Source: Brienomyrus brachyistius (Eukaryota > Chordata > Actinopteri > Osteoglossiformes > Mormyridae). From it: DNA of 64,000 nt. A program made the position numbers and the translations under genes. The DNA is taken from NCBI RefSeq assembly GCF_023856365.1, contig NC_064548.1, forward strand, positions 9,659,642-9,723,641, written 5' to 3'. Positions 1 through 11,170 of this stretch are shown in pieces. Each line of letters begins with the position of its first letter. The stretch's first letter is position 1. The notes under the pieces were generated by a model. The model saw nothing but the letters and a program-made list of their open reading frames with translations, did not search any database and was not told where the DNA came from.

Positions 1-841
1 CCTTGAGGGGGGTTGGACCCTTTTCCACTCTGGAGTTGCCCACGGGGAGAGGTGCCGAGCGGGCGTGGGCATACTTATTGCCCCCAGGGTGGGTGCCTGT
101 ACACCCAGCCTGTTCTGCTGGGGGACTTCAATGCTCACGTGGGCAATGACAGTGAGACCTGGAGGGGCGTGATTGGGAGGAACGGCCCCCCCGATCTGAA
201 CCTGAGCAGTGTTTTGTTATTGGACTTCTGTGCTCGTCACGGATTGTCCATAATGAACACCATGTTCAAGCATAAGGGTGTCCATATGTGCACGTGGCAC
301 CAGGACACTCTAGGCCGCAGTTCGATGATCGACTTTGTAGTCGTGTCGTCGGACTTGCGGCCGCATGTCTTGGACACTCGGGTGAAGAGAGGGGCGGAGC
401 TGTCAACCGATTACTACCTGGTGGTTTCAACTCCTACCTCCGGCAGAACTTCTCCCATATCCCGGGGGAGGCGGGGGACATTGAGTCCGAATGGGCCATG
501 TTCCGTGCCTCTATTGTGCAGGCGGCTGACCGGAGCTGCGGCTGTAAGGTGGTCGGTGCCTGTCGCAGCGGCAATCCTCGAACCCGCTGGTGGACACCGG
601 TGGTAAAGGATGCCGTCAAGCTGAAGAAGGAGTCCTATCGAGCCTTTTTATCCTATCGACCCCGGGGAAGACCCAGGACATGCTGGAGAGACTATGTCTC
701 TCGGCTGGCCTGGGAACGCCTTGGGATCCCCCCAGAGGAGCTGGATGAAGTGGCCGGGGAGAGGGAAGTCTGGGTCTCCCTGCTGAGACTGCTGCCCCCG
801 CGACCCGACCCCGGATTAAGCGGAAGATGATGGATGGATGG
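1..841 (+). mobile_element. Internally deleted Rex3 (RTE-clade LINE) copy
   Basis: The frames match the larger Rex3 copy at 7083-10411. The endonuclease segments [12 protein letters not shown] (about 118-153) and [12 protein letters not shown] (about 321-356) are followed directly by the extreme 3' coding end (LAWERLGIPPEELDE, about 705-750). Against the larger copy, three internal blocks are missing near 107, 424 and 655, and the whole reverse transcriptase is gone. A (GATG)n tail at about 826-848 marks the 3' end, as is usual for Rex3. The window starts inside the element, so its 5' end is not visible. It abuts intron 1 of a His/Pro-Gly family gene copy. It is not functional. Confidence 0.85.
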
Positions 842-1060
842 ATGGATAACAGCCAAGCCAGGTACACAGTGATGCAAATCAGCCCACATTAGAAATGATT
901 GTTAAAGAAGCCAGTTTCTCCTTTAAAGTCAGCAGCACACTGAGCTCTGGGTAGATACACAGTGAGTCGGCAGAGACGGTGTACTTACAGCCTGCTAGCA
1001 GAGTGTGTCCTCGCAGATTCTTCGGGGTCGGAAAGTCTCTGGTATTTATGAGTGTGGTGA
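842..1060 (-). other. Promoter, exon 1 and part of intron 1 of a fourth His/Pro-Gly family gene copy
   Basis: The minus strand matches the 5' ends of the three complete family copies (15.46-15.63, 25.11-25.32 and 41.34-41.56 kb). It shows the TATA-like CATAAATA (1043-1050), the non-coding exon 1 ending at about 989 with donor GTAAGT, and the start of intron 1. Homology stops at about 842, where the GATG tail of the Rex3 copy begins. Exons 2-4 would lie to the left of the window if they survive. It may be an intact gene with Rex3 in intron 1, or a truncated relic; the window cannot decide. Confidence 0.6.
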
Positions 1061-1650
1061 CACTCCTGGCCACACCCACATTCCTCCTACGTGTTTCCAT
1101 GACTACAGGCGTTATTTTATTCACTTGTCATTGGTAAGGTTATCAATATGATTATTATTGTGTGGGTTTTCTGTTCTTCTTCTTGTTGCTATTTGTCTGT
1201 TTAGCAGATGCTTTTATCGGACAGTGACTTTGAAACCTGTCATGTCACACAGGGTGATGTTTCTCTAAACAAAAGCAAATTCACTAACGTCATTAAAATT
1301 TGCACATGTGCCTCTGGTACAGTATAGATTTCCTCCTGGCAACCTCAACAACTTCTCTACGAAAAAGAAAGACACAATACAGCAGAAATACATTATAAAT
1401 CACTATGACCCTGTACTGGATAAGCAGTTAAGGAAGATGGAGGGGTGGATCTTATAATTTTGGGTGACTAAGATGAATTGGGATTTTGCAGAGTTCATAC
1501 TGCTTATTGCTGCATATTACTGCAGATTCATCAGTGTATCTTCTATAACATCTCATCCAGTACAGGGTCACCATTAGCCTGATGCCTGTCCCAGGAAGCA
1601 CAGGGCATACGGTCATACACTGATAAAGATCTTGTTTAGCTTCTGTGTTC
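842..1650 (-). repeat. Inverted copy of the family's upstream block
   Basis: Read on the minus strand, this block aligns with 14.95-15.63 kb and 24.64-25.33 kb on the plus strand and, over the promoter-proximal part, with 41.34-41.65 kb on the minus strand. Shared landmarks include the text around 1440-1640 (cattcatctta-type sequence, then the AGTACAGGGTCA stretch) and the promoter. The match with 24.6-25.3 kb is broken there by a tRNA-type SINE. This shows that the genes were duplicated with about 0.6-0.8 kb of upstream DNA. Confidence 0.75.
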
Positions 1651-2159
1651 TTTATACAGAGCCGTCGTTTAGCTGGTGCAACCGGTGTAGCCACTACAGG
1701 CCCCGCCTTCCAGGGGGCCACGTCCAAAAATACTTTCTTATTTTTGGTCAATTTTAGCGCTGAAACAGTACATGTATTCAACATCATTTATGGTTCGGAA
1801 TATGTTGATTGATACAGATAAAATCTAATTTCACAAGTAGATGTTGAACATGGAAACATGTTAACTGTGGCTGTGAGTTGCTTATGGCTAAGGCTGGTTT
1901 TATAGTTTGTCATAATTGGCAATTTGGGAACATTTTGGTTTCCCAATAAAATACACTTTTGTGGAAGAAAAGTAATCTTGATGTTACTGTGCTTAGTAAT
2001 TATAGGCCAATGTAACCTTTCGTTTGTTGGTTGAATAATTGAGAAAGTTGTGTCGATCCAGTTAAGTGATTATCTTAACAGTAATAATCTCCATGAAGTG
2101 TTTGGCTTCATGTTAGGCTTTGGGGCAGTTGTACTGTATGCTGTAGTACTGAAACCGGC
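1651..2159. other. AT-rich stretch without recognised features
   Basis: Short, stop-rich frames and no recognisable repeat boundary. I see nothing to annotate. Confidence 0.5.
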
Positions 2160-2189
2160 TCTTCTTAAAGCCATAAATGATTTATGGCT

Positions 2190-2870
2190 AAACAGACTCA
2201 GGTAACCTCCCCATTCTTGTTCTTCTAGATCTCAGTGCTGCCTTTGATACGGTAGACCAGGAGATTCTGTTGAACCAGTTGCAAACTTATGTCGACCTCT
2301 CTGGTATGGCCTTTGACTGATTCAGATCCTATCTAAGTGGGCGTGAATATTGTGCTGCACTTGATACCTACAGCATGTCAAAAACCATCAAGCTATTACA
2401 GGGATCAATCAAGCTATTGCAAGGATCAATTTTTGGTCTTGTATTATTTAACCTTTACATGCTACCGCATTCGAGTATAATAAATAAATATACAATCAGC
2501 TTTAATCAGTATGCAGATGACACACAGCAATCTGTCTCTACCTTCTGATACTCATGGGTCTATCCACTACCTGCTTGAATGTACAGATGACAAAAACTCA
2601 TTTATATCACAAAACTTTCTGCAACTGAAAAAGGAAAAACAGGGATGCTTGTTAGTGACAATGAAGTACACAGGAAGGATATACTGATGTACTTAGAATC
2701 GATGTATCTGAAAGGCAAACAAAAGCTAGAAACCTATGAGTCCTTTTCAATGGTGATCTTAGCTTCAACAGCCATATCAGCAATGTCTGCAAAACAGCAT
2801 CCTATTGGAATCATTAGGTCTGATCACTGGGGGCTATAGCACAGAGTATGTTAGTCCCGATGCCAATCTT
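2190..2870 (+). mobile_element. Degenerate LINE reverse transcriptase (CR1/L2/Rex1 group)
   Basis: Broken frames carry the RT hallmarks VLLDLSAAFDTVDQEIL (about 2217-2270), FRSYLSGREY, a GS..G.VLFNLYMLP block and QYADDTQ (about 2508-2530). Stops and frameshifts interrupt it throughout. A homologous relic lies in the opposite orientation at 22756-23310, in the same order relative to the family's upstream block, so the two belong to one inverted duplication. Confidence 0.75.
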
Positions 2871-3124
2871 CTTTCAATTTTTTTTTTAAAAAGGTTAAGC
2901 CCCAGGTAAACTTGACTTAACCCCAGATCTTTTCAATAGTTAGTTTGCTGCAGGGCAGTTTCTATCACCTCTGTAATATCACCAAAGTCCGGAGTATGCT
3001 GTCACGTTGAATGTGAAAAAGTGATACATGCACAAGTATAATAAATTACTGTAATGCATTCTGGTCTATCTAAGAAATCTATATAATCTCTATATAGCGG
3101 GTTGAAAATGCCACTGGCAAAGTG

Positions 3125-3745
3125 TTAACATGCACCAGGCACAGGGATCACATCACACCTACTCTTACTGTAAATGCCTTCACTAGTTTTCTGTAGTTGC
3201 ACATGCTGATTGTCCCGAGTTTGACGCATCCCTGGGACAGCAAGGGAGCTGCTTGTGTTACTCTTCTTTAAGCAGTTACAGTCTTCATTGTATGATATTG
3301 CCAGTTTAATTGAAAGCACAGTTTCAAGTTTCATGGTCCCCAAAATGTAATTTAAACAAAATACACACACATTGATGGAATGAAAACTGCTTTCTCTGCA
3401 CAAGAGCAGCTTCATTCTCTGATGGTGCCTTTATTTCAATGTGCATTCAATCAACAGCACCCACAAAATTAGGAATGCTGGACATTGCTGCAAATTGCAT
3501 TGTAATGTTTGTCTGTAGATTCACATTAGGGAAACTTAATATACTATCTTGACAGTTGGCTAATACCAACCACAACTTGAGGAATAATGGGCTGTGATAT
3601 CCCTGATCTGTCAGCTAGTTTGCATTTGCAGGTTCCTGTAGCTAAAAATCCAAGTGTTGTCCGTACTTAAAGAACAGGAATTGCATGATTTTGCAGTGTA
3701 GGTCATTCAAGAGCCTGGGCCAGTTCATCAAAATCGATCTTGCCA
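3125..3745 (-). mobile_element. PIF/Harbinger (HARBI1-like) transposase relic
   Basis: The minus strand gives degraded transposase text: an SGISQPIIPQVV-like helix region, then YIKFPNV, then IPNFVGAVD followed by a stop, MHIEIKAPSENEAAL and a FHSINVCVF block. This order (helix-turn-helix, KFP, the GA-D-THI motif with the first catalytic Asp, IKAPSENE, HSINVQ) is that of Harbinger transposases and HARBI1. Several stops and frameshifts make it inactive. No terminal inverted repeats were located. Confidence 0.7.
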
Positions 3746-3910
3746 GTTTAAGACAGCTGATGCAGTTTAAGACAGCTCAAGTCACAAATCATCAGTGGAA
3801 AAATAATCAATCTCGAAATACCCATTCCTTTCAAATTTGACTACAGGCAACATCCTCTAACAAATCTAAATACAGTATGCCATAATGATGCTGTGTGTGA
3901 GACTGGACAG

Positions 3911-4194
3911 GATCTGTCATGCTCCCATTTTGCCAGCAGAGGTCACTGTTGGCCATGCTGTTTTCTCCCTGAGTCTATTACTCACACCTACTCTGGTTTG
4001 ATCCTCATTGGTCCTTGTATATAAGTGTCTGCTTGTCTTGTCCTCCTCAGTCTGGTCATTGTTGTCATCTGTGTGGTTACCCATGTTTGTTATATCTACC
4101 AACTAATAGATGCAGCTTATTGTATATGTAATGTTAACTTAAAATTTTAACAAAAGTATACCTCAAACAATGAAACTATTTATCCCCTTACTTT
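3911..4194 (+). repeat. LTR-like fragment with TATA box
   Basis: Starts near TGTCATGCTCCCA and contains a CCAGCAGAGGTCACT stretch and a TATATAAG box at about 4017-4024, in an arrangement like a retrotransposon U3 region. No paired LTR or internal coding region was identified, so the class is unknown. Confidence 0.3.
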
Positions 4195-5130
4195 CTGTCA
4201 CAATGTCATCGGTGCTGGACAGAGAAAAAGCCACAGGAGTCCACAAGTCAAGGTAAAACACGGGACTTATTGGGGCATGGTCACACATTTCATTCAATAT
4301 CATAAACAATTCATGCCAAATAAATTATTTCTTACTGTATATATTTGTTTTGACATTAAACTCATCTTAATCTTAGGGTACTTTGTAAATATGTCAGATT
4401 TATGTGAAGTTTGTAATTTGACATAAAAGTATAGACATTGCAAAATTCAGTTTGGAACACCTGCAGAAACATTATAAAAGTACATATTGAGCAATGGTGG
4501 CACTTTGTTTTGATCCCAGATATATGATCAACAAAGTCTTGGCAACATGAAGATGACTAAATGGTGTAGTTGCAACATGGTTGGATAAATAAATAAGAAC
4601 AACCTAACTCATGTGACTATTTCTGGCAACTTTCATGTCTATGCATGAGCCGTTCACACCTGGCCACATCCCTTCCTCACCCTTTTTGACGCTGATGGGG
4701 ATGTATCTAGATTGCGTTTCACCGTTGCATTGTTCATCAGATTACCATGTGAATGCGATTTGAATACGCGGATATGCGGCTATTTATAATGCAAATATCG
4801 ATCTTCAGGTGAGGGTGGCACTACATGCCCCCGATGCAGGTAAAACAAAGAAAGGCGACACAATTTACATTTTTGCCAATTTAACCTAATTTTAAAAACT
4901 TAAATACTTCTGACAATTGACATTTTGAAAAGAAGACAGATTATGGATTTAGTCAGTGTTTTTTTTTTCATGTTTCTACAATAAGATTTCAGCGAGTTAT
5001 AACCTGAAATACACAAGAAAGATACACGGCATCGCCGATGATGCCGCCAACTCCAGAGGTTTAAGGGCAAACACAAAGCACTAGGAACATATGACATTAA
5101 TGACCAGGCTGGGGAAAGACTCACAAGGAA
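4195..5130 (-). repeat. Distal LTR-like end of the element at 4195-7030, split by other DNA
   Basis: Two pieces match the repeat at 6770-7030: 4195-4285 (GGAGTCCACA..GTCA..GTAAAACA..GGGA.TTATT) and about 5083-5130 (GGGCAAACAC...CACTAGGAA.TATGACATTAATGACCAG). Together they look like a second copy of the same LTR-like sequence, broken between TTATTG and GGGCAAACAC by about 0.8 kb (about 4290-5082) of unrelated DNA in which I see no gene. This reading is inferred from the alignment by eye. Confidence 0.45.
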
Positions 5131-6769
5131 GCACCGGACAACACCACCTAGAGGGAAATAAGAGCAAGAACATCGACGGGGCAACGGAAACAGCACCAAC
5201 ATGCAGAACAGGCACATAGTCAGCAACCATGACACCAGCTGACAAACCACGGGGAATGCAGACACACACAGGGGCACCAAAGACAGAAACACAGGTACCA
5301 AGGAAACCAAAAGGAAAAGACAACCAGGGGACAGACCAACAGGAGGGACAAATCCACCAGGGGGCACAAAACCAGGGGAAAAACCCATGGGAGGAACCAA
5401 AGCAGTGGGGAGCACACAAACTAGGGGAGAAGGGATCAGGAGGCAACAGAAGCGGAACAGACAGACGCGGAGCAAACACAGGGGGCACGCTGACAGGGGA
5501 AACAGAACCAGGGGGAGTGAAGAGTGGGGGAGTCGGAAGGATCTTAAGCGGGCATGAGGTAGGAACAGGAGGGACCCCAAACGACTGCAAGGTGGGAGCA
5601 GGAGGGACAGCTGGAGGAGGTGTGAAGGAAGACAGAAGGGTTGCCAGAGGAAGCGAGGAGGGAGTCGGAGCTGCAGCAGGCGACTGCGCAGCAACAGCCA
5701 GTGGAGGCGCAGGCGACCGACTAGCCGTCGCAGGAGAGGCCACAGGCGACCGACGAGCAGTCGCAGGAGGAGCAGCAGGCAACTGACGAGCAGTCACAGG
5801 AGGGGCCACAGGTGACCGACAAGCCAGAGAAAGGGGTGCCGCAGGTGACCATAGGGGCAGGGTGGGCAGGGCCCTCACCTGGTGTAGGTGTCTCTTTCGT
5901 CTCTGTGAAATGGAAAGACGACTCTTGGTCTTCTGCGTTGGAGCTGGGGCAGCGGTGTCTGTCCAGAGGATGTCCCCAGGGAGGCCCCAGAGGATCCCAC
6001 TCTAACTCTTCCTCCTCCTCCAACAAGGAAAGAGGCCAGGAGGTCAGGAGGGCTAGGTTCTCTGGGGCTTGAATGGGTTCCTCCAGGACTGAGACAGGAG
6101 ACATGGGTGTTGGGATAGGATCAGAAAGGGGAGTCAGCGCTTCTGGGGTGGACATGAAGGGGAGAAGGAGCATGGGAGTCTCTTGGGCAGGAGCCATGGG
6201 GAGAAGGAGCACGGGAGTCTCTTGGAAAGGCACGGCTGGGGGGTGTGCCGCTGGGACAGGCACGGCAGGGAGACGAGCCTTGGGAACAGGCGCGATGGAG
6301 ACTTCGGGTGCCAACTTGGAAGAAGCAATGAAGATTTTGAGCACCGACTGAGCAAACACCGGGCTCCACCCGATTCGTCACAGGGGAAAGAGCAGAGACC
6401 ACAGAAGACTCCAGAAGGACTCCCGGTATATCCTCTCGTCTGCGGTCTCTCTGCTTTTTTCTCCGACGTACTGCCATTACTGGGGCTTTTACAAATTCCA
6501 GCAGCTCGATTGGCAGGGAATGGTGCAACCCACATTCTAAGGTTGCTTGCCGGATCATTTCCCCTGTGACCTAGCTTCTCATCTGGGTCAACTTGCTCTG
6601 CGCCTCTTCCGCGAGGTGTGGATCTTCAGAAGGCGACCGGGACAGCAGGGCTCCAGCAGCTGGGTCCTCCTTTACGTCAGGCTGCCAGAGCCAATAGACC
6701 ACCTCATCCACCAACTGCAGGTAGTCCTCTTCTGTGAGCCGAGGTGTCTTTTCCCTGAGTCTGATAATT
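5131..6769 (-). mobile_element. Internal region of an LTR-like element with acidic and Pro-rich ORFs
   Basis: Reading on the minus strand from 6769, just beyond the LTR-like repeat, comes a short ORF with TEEDYLQLVDEVVYWLWQPD (about 6716-6657), closing with a stop near 6570. A further open stretch (about 6359-5721) is rich in Pro, Ala and Ser, with an acidic block (SLLEEEEELEWDPLGPPW) and then Cys/Ser-rich imperfect repeats (CDCSSVAC-like, about 5840-5721). Open frames continue to about 5081. I recognise no reverse transcriptase, integrase or protease, so it may be a non-autonomous or undescribed LTR element. One frameshift separates a possible ATG at about 6777 from the EEDYLQL frame. The plus-strand frames over the same bases are shadows. 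Confidence 0.45.
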
Positions 6770-7030
6770 CTGTCATGATTTCAGGACAGGGGAATAGGCG
6801 CGGGAGTCCACAGGTCAGGGTAAAACAAGGGATTTATTGAGGGCAAACACACTCCAGAACACACAGCACTAGGAATGTATGACATTAATGACCAGACTGG
6901 GGAAAGACTCACAAGAAAGCATTTAAATACACAGAATCAATTAGACAAGACTAGAGGTAGCTGGTAGTCAGGAGGATTACACTCGAGGTAACCGAGGGGA
7001 TGTGGCACACTGGAGAAACGTCACGATCAG
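6770..7030 (-). repeat. LTR-like repeat (proximal copy) with TATA and poly(A) signals
   Basis: On the minus strand this block has a GTGCCACA..CCCC start, a TATA-like GTATTTAAA (about 6922-6931) and an AATAAA signal (6833-6838) about 90 bp further on, the U3-R order of an LTR. Related copies lie at about 11757-12056 and 14565-14800, without adjacent coding sequence, like solo LTRs. A split copy is at 4195-5130. The family is not assigned. Confidence 0.5.
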
Positions 7031-7068
7031 CCTTATATAGAACAGGGCAGTTAGGTAAAATATTTTAA

Positions 7069-7082
7069 TGTCTGTCAACTAT
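7069..7082. repeat. Target-site duplication of Rex3, left copy
   Basis: TGTCTGTCAACTAT occurs here and again at 10412-10425, exactly bracketing the Rex3 element. A 14-bp perfect match is a normal length for a LINE target-site duplication. Confidence 0.9.
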
Positions 7083-7097
7083 CCATCCATCCATCCA

Positions 7098-8555
7098 TCA
7101 TCTCCCGCTTAATCCGAAGTCGGGTCGCGGGGGCAGCAGCCTCAGCAGGGAGACCCAGACTTCCCTCTCCCCGGCCACTTCGTCTAGCTCTTCTGGGGGG
7201 ACCCCGAGGTGTTCCCAGGCCAGCCGAGAGACATAGTCTCTCCAGCGTGTCCTGGATCTTCCCCGGGGCCTCCTCCCAGTGGGACATGCCCGGAATACCT
7301 CCCCAGGGAGGCGTCCCGGAGGCATCCTGATCAGATGCCCGAGCCACCTCATCTGGCTCCTCTCGATGCGGAGGAGCAGCGGCTCTACTCTGAGTCCCTC
7401 CCGAATGACTGAGCTCCTCACCCTATCTCTAAGGGAGAGCCCAGCCACCCTGCGGAGGAAACTCATTTCGGCCGCTTGTACTCGCGATCTCGTTCTTTCG
7501 GTCACTACCCAAAGCTCATGACCATAGGTGAGGGTAGGAACGTAGATCGACTGGTAAATCGAGAGCTTCGCCTTTTGGCTCAGCTTTCTCTTCACCATGA
7601 CAGACCGATGCAGCGCCCGCATGACTGCTGACGCCGCACCGATCCGCCTGTCAATCTCCCGCTCCATCGTTCCCCCACTTGTGAACAAGATCCCGAGATA
7701 CTTAAACTCCTCCACTTGGGGGAGGACCCCATCCCCAACCCGGAGAGAGCACTCTACCCTTTTCCGGCTGAGAACCATGGTCTCGGATTTGGAGGTGCTG
7801 ATTCTCATCCCAGCCGCTTCGCACTCGGCTGCGAACTGCTCCAGTGAGAGCTGAAGGTCACGGCTCGATGAGGCCAACAGAACCACATCATCCGCAAAAA
7901 GCAGAGACCTAATCCTGAGGTCACCGAACCGGACACCCTCAACGCCCTGGCTGCGCCTAGAAATTCTGTCCATAAAAACTATGAACAGAATCGGTGACAA
8001 AGGGCAGCCCTGACGGAGTCCAACCCTCACCGGAAACGAGTCCGACTTATTGCCGCCCATGCGGACCAAACTCTGGCACCGGTCATACAGGGACCGAACC
8101 GCCCTTAAAAGGGAGCCCGGTACCCCATACTCCCGGAGCACTCCCCACAGGACCCCACGAGGGACACGGTCGAATGCCTTTTCCAAGTCCACAAAACACA
8201 TGTAGACTGGTCGGGCAAACTCCCATGAACCCTCCAGAACCCTGCTGAGAGTATAGAGCTGGTCCACTGTTCCACGGCCAGGGCGAAAACCACACTGCTC
8301 CTCCTGAATCCGAGGTTCAACAATCCGGTGGACCCTCCTCTCCAAGACCCCCGAATAGACCTTACCAGGGAGGCTGAGGAGTGTGATCCCCCTGTAGTTG
8401 GAGCACACCCTCCGGTCCCCCTTCTTAAAGAGGGGGACCACCACCCCGGTCTGCCAGTCCAGAGGTACTGCCCCCGATGTCCACGCGATGCTGCAGATGC
8501 GTGTCAACCAGGACAGCCCCGCAGCATCCAGAGCCTTCAGGAACTCGTCGGCGAA
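7098..8555 (-). pseudogene. Rex3 ORF, reverse transcriptase half
   Basis: From [11 protein letters not shown] (about 8552) the frame is open to the stop at 7098. RT blocks in order: [60 protein letters not shown] (first catalytic Asp), RVGLRQGCPLSPILFIVFMD, LLFADDVVLLAS (the FADD catalytic motif, about 7906-7871), KSETMVLS, VEEFKYLGILF and the C-terminal RWLGHLIRMPPGRLPGEVF. The domain looks complete. The only clear defect seen is the frameshift that separates it from the endonuclease, so the copy is probably young. Confidence 0.9.
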
Positions 8556-10036
8556 TCTCGTCCACCCCCGGGCCCCGGCCACCGAGGAGCTTTTTGACCA
8601 CCTCAGTGACCTCCACCCCCGAGATAGGCGAGTCCACCCCCAAGTCCCCACACTCTGCTTCCATATTGGAAGGCGTGTCGGTGGGATTGAGGAGGTCTTC
8701 AAAGTACTCCCTCCACCGACCCAAAACGTCCCGAGCTGAGGTCAGCAGTGCACCATCCCCACCATAAATAGTGTTGATGCTGCACCGCTTTCCCGCCCGG
8801 AGCCGCCGGATGGTGGACCAGAATCTCCTCGAAGCCGTCCGGAAGTCGTTCTCCATGGCCTCACCAAACTCCTCCCACACCCGAGTTTTTGCCTCAGCGA
8901 CCGCCAAAGCCGCATTCCGCTTGGCCTGCCGGTAGCCGTCAGCTGCGTCTGGAGTCCCACAGGCCAGAAAGGCCCGATAAGACTCCTTCTTCAGCTTGAC
9001 GGCATCCCTTACCACCGGTGTCCACCAGCGGGTTCGGGGATTACCGCCGCGACAGGCACCGACCACCTTGCGGCCGCAGCTCCGGTCAGCCGCCTCCACA
9101 ATGGAGGCACGGAACATGGCCCATTCGGACTCAATGTCCCCCGCCTCCCCCGGGATATGGGAGAAGTTCTGCTGGAGGTAGGAGTTGAAACTCTCCCTGA
9201 CAGGGGATTCCGCCAGACGTTCCCAGCAGACCCTCACTATACGCTTGGGCCTGCCAGGCCTGGCCGGCTTCCTCCCCCACCAGCGGAGCCAACCCACCAC
9301 CAGGTAGTGATCGGTTGACAGCTCCGCCCCTCTCTTCACCCGAGTGTCCAAAACATGCGGCCGCAAGTCCGACGACACGACTACAAAGTCGATCATCGAA
9401 CTGCGGCCTAGGGTGTCCTGGTGCCAAGTGCACATATGGACACCCTTATGCTTGAACATGGTGTTCATTATGGACAGTCCGTGACGAGCACAGAAGTCCA
9501 ATAACAAAACACCGCTCGGGTTCAGATCGGGGGGGCCGTTCCTCCCAATCACGCCCCTCCAGGTCTCACTGTCGCTGCCCACGTGAGCATTGAAGTCCCC
9601 CAGCAGAACAAGGGAGTCCCCAGGAGGAGCGCTCTCCAACACCCCTTCCAAGGACTCCAAAAAGGGTGGGTATTCCGAACTGCTGTTTGGCGCATAAGCG
9701 CAAACAACAGTCAGGACCCGTCCCCCCACCCGAAGGCGGAGGGAGGCTACCCTCTCGTCCACTGCGGTAAACCCCAATGTACAGGCGCCCAGCCTGGGGG
9801 CAATAAGTATGCCCACGCCTGCTCGGCGCCTCTCCCCGCGGGCAACTCCAGAGTGGAAAAGGGTCCAACCCCCCTCAAGGAGACTGGTTCCAGAGCCCAA
9901 GCCGTGCGTCGAGGTGAGTCCGACTATATCTAGCCGGAACTTCACAACCTCGCGCACCAGCTCAGGCTCTTTCCCCATCAGAGAGGTGACATTCCATGTC
10001 CCTAGAGCTAGCTTCTGCAGCCGAGGATCGGACCGC
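8551..10036 (-). pseudogene. Rex3 ORF, endonuclease half
   Basis: An open frame covers the APE-like endonuclease: [12 protein letters not shown] (about 10017-9982), [42 protein letters not shown] (about 9604-9569), [30 protein letters not shown] and [10 protein letters not shown]. It continues through a basic linker to [13 protein letters not shown] (about 8590-8552). The open frame begins upstream in Gly/Pro-rich sequence up to the element's end, and the true start is unclear. After VDEIR the frame shifts and ends at 8425 without RT. The Ser in GLTSTH sits where many APE endonucleases have Glu; I believe that is a family trait rather than damage. Confidence 0.85.
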
Positions 10037-10411
10037 CAAGGTCCCCGCCTTTGGCCGCCGCCCAGATCACCTCGCACCCGACCCCTATGGCCCCTCCCAT
10101 GGGTGGTGAGCCCATTGGAGGGGGGACCCACGTGCCTTGTTCGGGCTGCGCCCGACCAGGCCCCATGGGTGTAGGCCTGGCCACCAGGCGCTCGCCATCG
10201 AGCCCCACCCCCAGGCCTGGCTCCAGGGGGGGGCCCCGGTGACCCGCGTCCGGGCAAGGGAAACCGTGAATCCAAGATTTTTCTCATCATAAGGGGTTTT
10301 TGAGCCGTGGGTGACCCTACCAGGGGCATAAAGCCCCAGACAACATAGCTCCTGGGATCATTGTAACACGCAAACCCCTCCACCACGATAAGGTGTCGGC
10401 TCCAGGAGGGG

Positions 10412-10425
10412 TGTCTGTCAACTAT
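10412..10425. repeat. Target-site duplication of Rex3, right copy
   Basis: Second copy of TGTCTGTCAACTAT, directly after the 5' end of the element; compare 7069-7082. Confidence 0.9.
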
Positions 10426-11170
10426 ATACACATAAAAAGGAATAAAAAATAACCCTGCTCGCAACGTTTTGGTGATAACCAAAAAATCAACATTAGAACA
10501 ATCTAAAAGGGATGTTCACTTTCAATATCGGGTTTAGTTGTAATTCCAGATATGTTAGTATGAGATCTTCTGTATGCCAGTCATTTCAAACAGTTTCCAC
10601 TATATATTAAATAATTCAGAGGCTGGAGAGACAACATGTATCAGGAGACAGTGAGTGGTGTTGTTTCAGCAAGCATGTTAGACCCTGTAGGGTCCAGCCT
10701 AGGCAGGTCTTCATAGCTGTTAGTCCATCAGGGGGTCCTAGCCTCACTGACTTTATTGGGGTTATCAGCTGTGGACAGTCTGACCCAGTCAGCAGGGGTG
10801 GATGGCCTTCCTTAATTGAAGCGAAAGGGGGTTTTCAGGTGTCTTTGCTTCCTATGAAGAGCCATCACTGGATAAGTATGTGGGGCAAGACGGGTCTTTA
10901 GCAGTGAAAGCTTTGTGTATATAAAAGGTCTGACTGGGATGGCTTGCAGGTGACACAGAGAAAGACACCATGGACTCTTGAATGATGCATAGATATTACC
11001 TTAATAAACAAAGCATCAGGTTCTCTGGTCTCCTCAAGAAGCCTAGCTTCTGAGCAGCTTCATGAAACAAGATAGGGCAGTCTGAGACATCCTTTACAGT
11101 AGGAGTGCATATGTGTCTTGAGGCATAGCACAACTCGACTTATCTTTAGTAGTACATTCTTACTCACTGT
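10426..11170. other. Unassigned stretch between Rex3 and gag relic
   Basis: No coding signal that I trust and no clear repeat ends. It may be the remainder of the retroelement whose gag-like relic follows. Confidence 0.4.

Larger units (their letters stand above)
7083..10411 (-). mobile_element. Near-full-length Rex3 non-LTR retrotransposon (RTE clade)
   Basis: About 3.33 kb on the minus strand, flanked by a 14-bp perfect duplication. It ends in a short ATCC/GGAT tandem tail (7083-7100), typical of Rex3. Two short stretches match the conserved Rex3 RT sites long used as PCR primers: CGGTGACAAAGGGCAGCCCTG-type text at 7992-8012 and the complement of TGGCAGACCGGGGTGGTGGT at about 8438-8457. 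Coding order from the 5' end: a Pro/Gly-rich leader, an APE-type endonuclease, a linker, the reverse transcriptase and a C-terminal tail. One frameshift near 8550 separates the two halves. Confidence 0.93.

Noticed and set aside
5229..6351. Gly/Thr/Lys-rich plus-strand open frames
   Set aside because: They mirror the minus-strand Pro/Ser-rich coding of the LTR-like element, which is read from the TATA/poly(A)-bearing repeat; shadow frames.
9900..9960. Ser in place of Glu in the Rex3 endonuclease motif GLTSTH as inactivating damage
   Set aside because: From memory this Ser is common in fish Rex3 copies; one copy cannot show damage.
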